The notes below the pieces were generated by a model. That model was given only the letters and a program-made list of their open reading frames with translations, was not told the origin of the DNA and searched no databases. A stretch of DNA of 5,989 nucleotides from an uncultured Clostridia bacterium. Lineage in GTDB: Bacteria > Bacillota > Clostridia > Christensenellales > UBA1242. Positions 5,521 through 5,989 of the stretch are shown piece after piece (the first letter of the stretch is position 1; every line of letters starts with the position of its first letter). The stretch is from assembly GCA_948439925.1 (NCBI GenBank), contig CAOJNR010000061.1, positions 1 to 5,989 of the forward strand, given 5' to 3'. The position numbers and the translations under genes are program-made.

Positions 5521-5964
5521 ATGAAAACTTTTATGGCAAAACAAGCGGACGTTGAAAGAAAATGGTTCGTTGTAGATGCAACAAACATTCCACTTGGAAG
5601 AGTGGCAAGCCAAGTTGCTGATATATTGACAGGAAAAAATAAAACAATTTACACTCCACATGTTGACACAGGTGATTTCGTGATTGTTCTTAACTCTGAC
5701 AAGGTTGTTTTAACAGGAAACAAACTTGTTGATAAGAAACTCAGATGGCACACTGGCTACATTGGTGGACTTAAAGAAGTGGACTATGGCACACTTATGA
5801 AAACAAACTCTCCAAAGGTGATTATGCAAGCCGTTAAGGGCATGCTCCCTAAGAACTCTCTTGGAAGAAAGCAAATCACAAGACTTCATGTTTATAAGGA
5901 TGCAAACCACAACCACAGCGCTCAAAAGCCTGAAACTATTGAAATTAAAGGAGCAAGAAACTAA
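5521..5964 (+). CDS. rplM: 50S ribosomal protein L13
   Basis: This is a 147-aa protein of the bacterial L13 (uL13) family, an early-assembling protein of the large ribosomal subunit that binds 23S rRNA. Family hallmarks appear in order: KWFVVDATNIPLGRVAS (14-30), the GK.K.IYTPHVDTGDFVIV stretch (38-56), LTGNKL (64-69), HTGYIGGLK (77-85), AVKGMLPKNSLGR (104-116) and LHVY (122-125) with a His-rich tail. The length is close to the usual 142-147. The start MKTFMAK is typical of Clostridia and has GGAGGA six bases upstream (5510-5515); Met5 is a possible but unneeded alternative. It is cotranscribed with rpsI, whose start overlaps its stop by one base, and its last codons carry the rpsI ribosome binding site. 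It is complete and unremarkable. Confidence 0.98.
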   Translation: MKTFMAKQADVERKWFVVDATNIPLGRVASQVADILTGKNKTIYTPHVDTGDFVIVLNSDKVVLTGNKLVDKKLRWHTGYIGGLKEVDYGTLMKTNSPKVIMQAVKGMLPKNSLGRKQITRLHVYKDANHNHSAQKPETIEIKGARN

Positions 5965-5989
5965 TGGCAGAGAAGAAAACAAAATCAGT
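5964..5989 (+). CDS. rpsI: 30S ribosomal protein S9, N-terminal fragment cut by window edge
   Basis: Only eight full codons are visible (MAEKKTKS). The ATG overlaps the rplM TAA as TAATG, and AAAGGAG (5947-5953) lies ten bases upstream inside the end of rplM. Identity rests mainly on the near-universal rplM-rpsI order, with a lysine-rich N-terminal tail that fits S9. The diagnostic S9 regions lie outside the window. Confidence 0.85.

Noticed and set aside
5461..5982. Minus-strand ORFs opposite rplM
   Set aside because: Antisense shadows of a certain ribosomal protein gene, without start signals.
1..5989. CRISPR array, tRNA, rRNA, transposase or phage genes
   Set aside because: No direct-repeat array, cloverleaf, rRNA segment or transposase motif was seen on either strand.

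Overview
The window looks like a chromosomal stretch of an uncultured low-GC Gram-positive bacterium, most likely a gut-type Clostridia lineage. This rests on strongly A+T-rich intergenic DNA, strong AAGGAG/GGAGG ribosome binding sites, near-consensus TTGACA/TATAAT promoters, a Firmicutes-style L13 protein beginning MKTFMAK, and the rplM-rpsI gene order. The lineage is inferred from style only.

Left two thirds (1-4564, minus strand): an apparent envelope operon read right to left. A near-perfect promoter (4536-4564) should start a transcript whose first ~37 nt fold into a nested stem-loop. A 62-codon small ORF (4270-4458) with a good ribosome binding site follows. Its stop codon overlaps the start of a 387-aa single-pass membrane protein (3114-4277). 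Eleven bases after that gene begins a very large exported, beta-rich protein (1-3102). It has 1034 codons here and no stop codon before the window ends. When this protein is read in frame, five successive units of about 190-205 residues can be aligned by recurring landmarks, and a sixth appears to begin at the cut edge. I recognise no named family for either large protein. The most likely reading is a cell-surface system made of a membrane-anchored partner plus a giant repeat protein. A lipid-binding or groove-like fold is only a hypothesis.

Divergent intergenic region (4459-4736): about 280 bp, extremely A+T-rich. It holds the minus-strand promoter and leader hairpin, an A/T palindrome with a CCTCCT loop (4619-4649), and the plus-strand promoter (4683-4711).

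Right third (4683-5989, plus strand): a 206-aa soluble, acidic, helix-rich protein of unknown function (4737-5357), then the ribosomal protein operon rplM (L13, 5521-5964) and the first codons of rpsI (S9, from 5964). A consensus promoter lies ahead of rplM. Its transcript should begin inside a terminator-like hairpin (5426-5453) that can also pair with a downstream GC-rich element, so it is either an L13 leader/attenuator or the terminator of the upstream gene.
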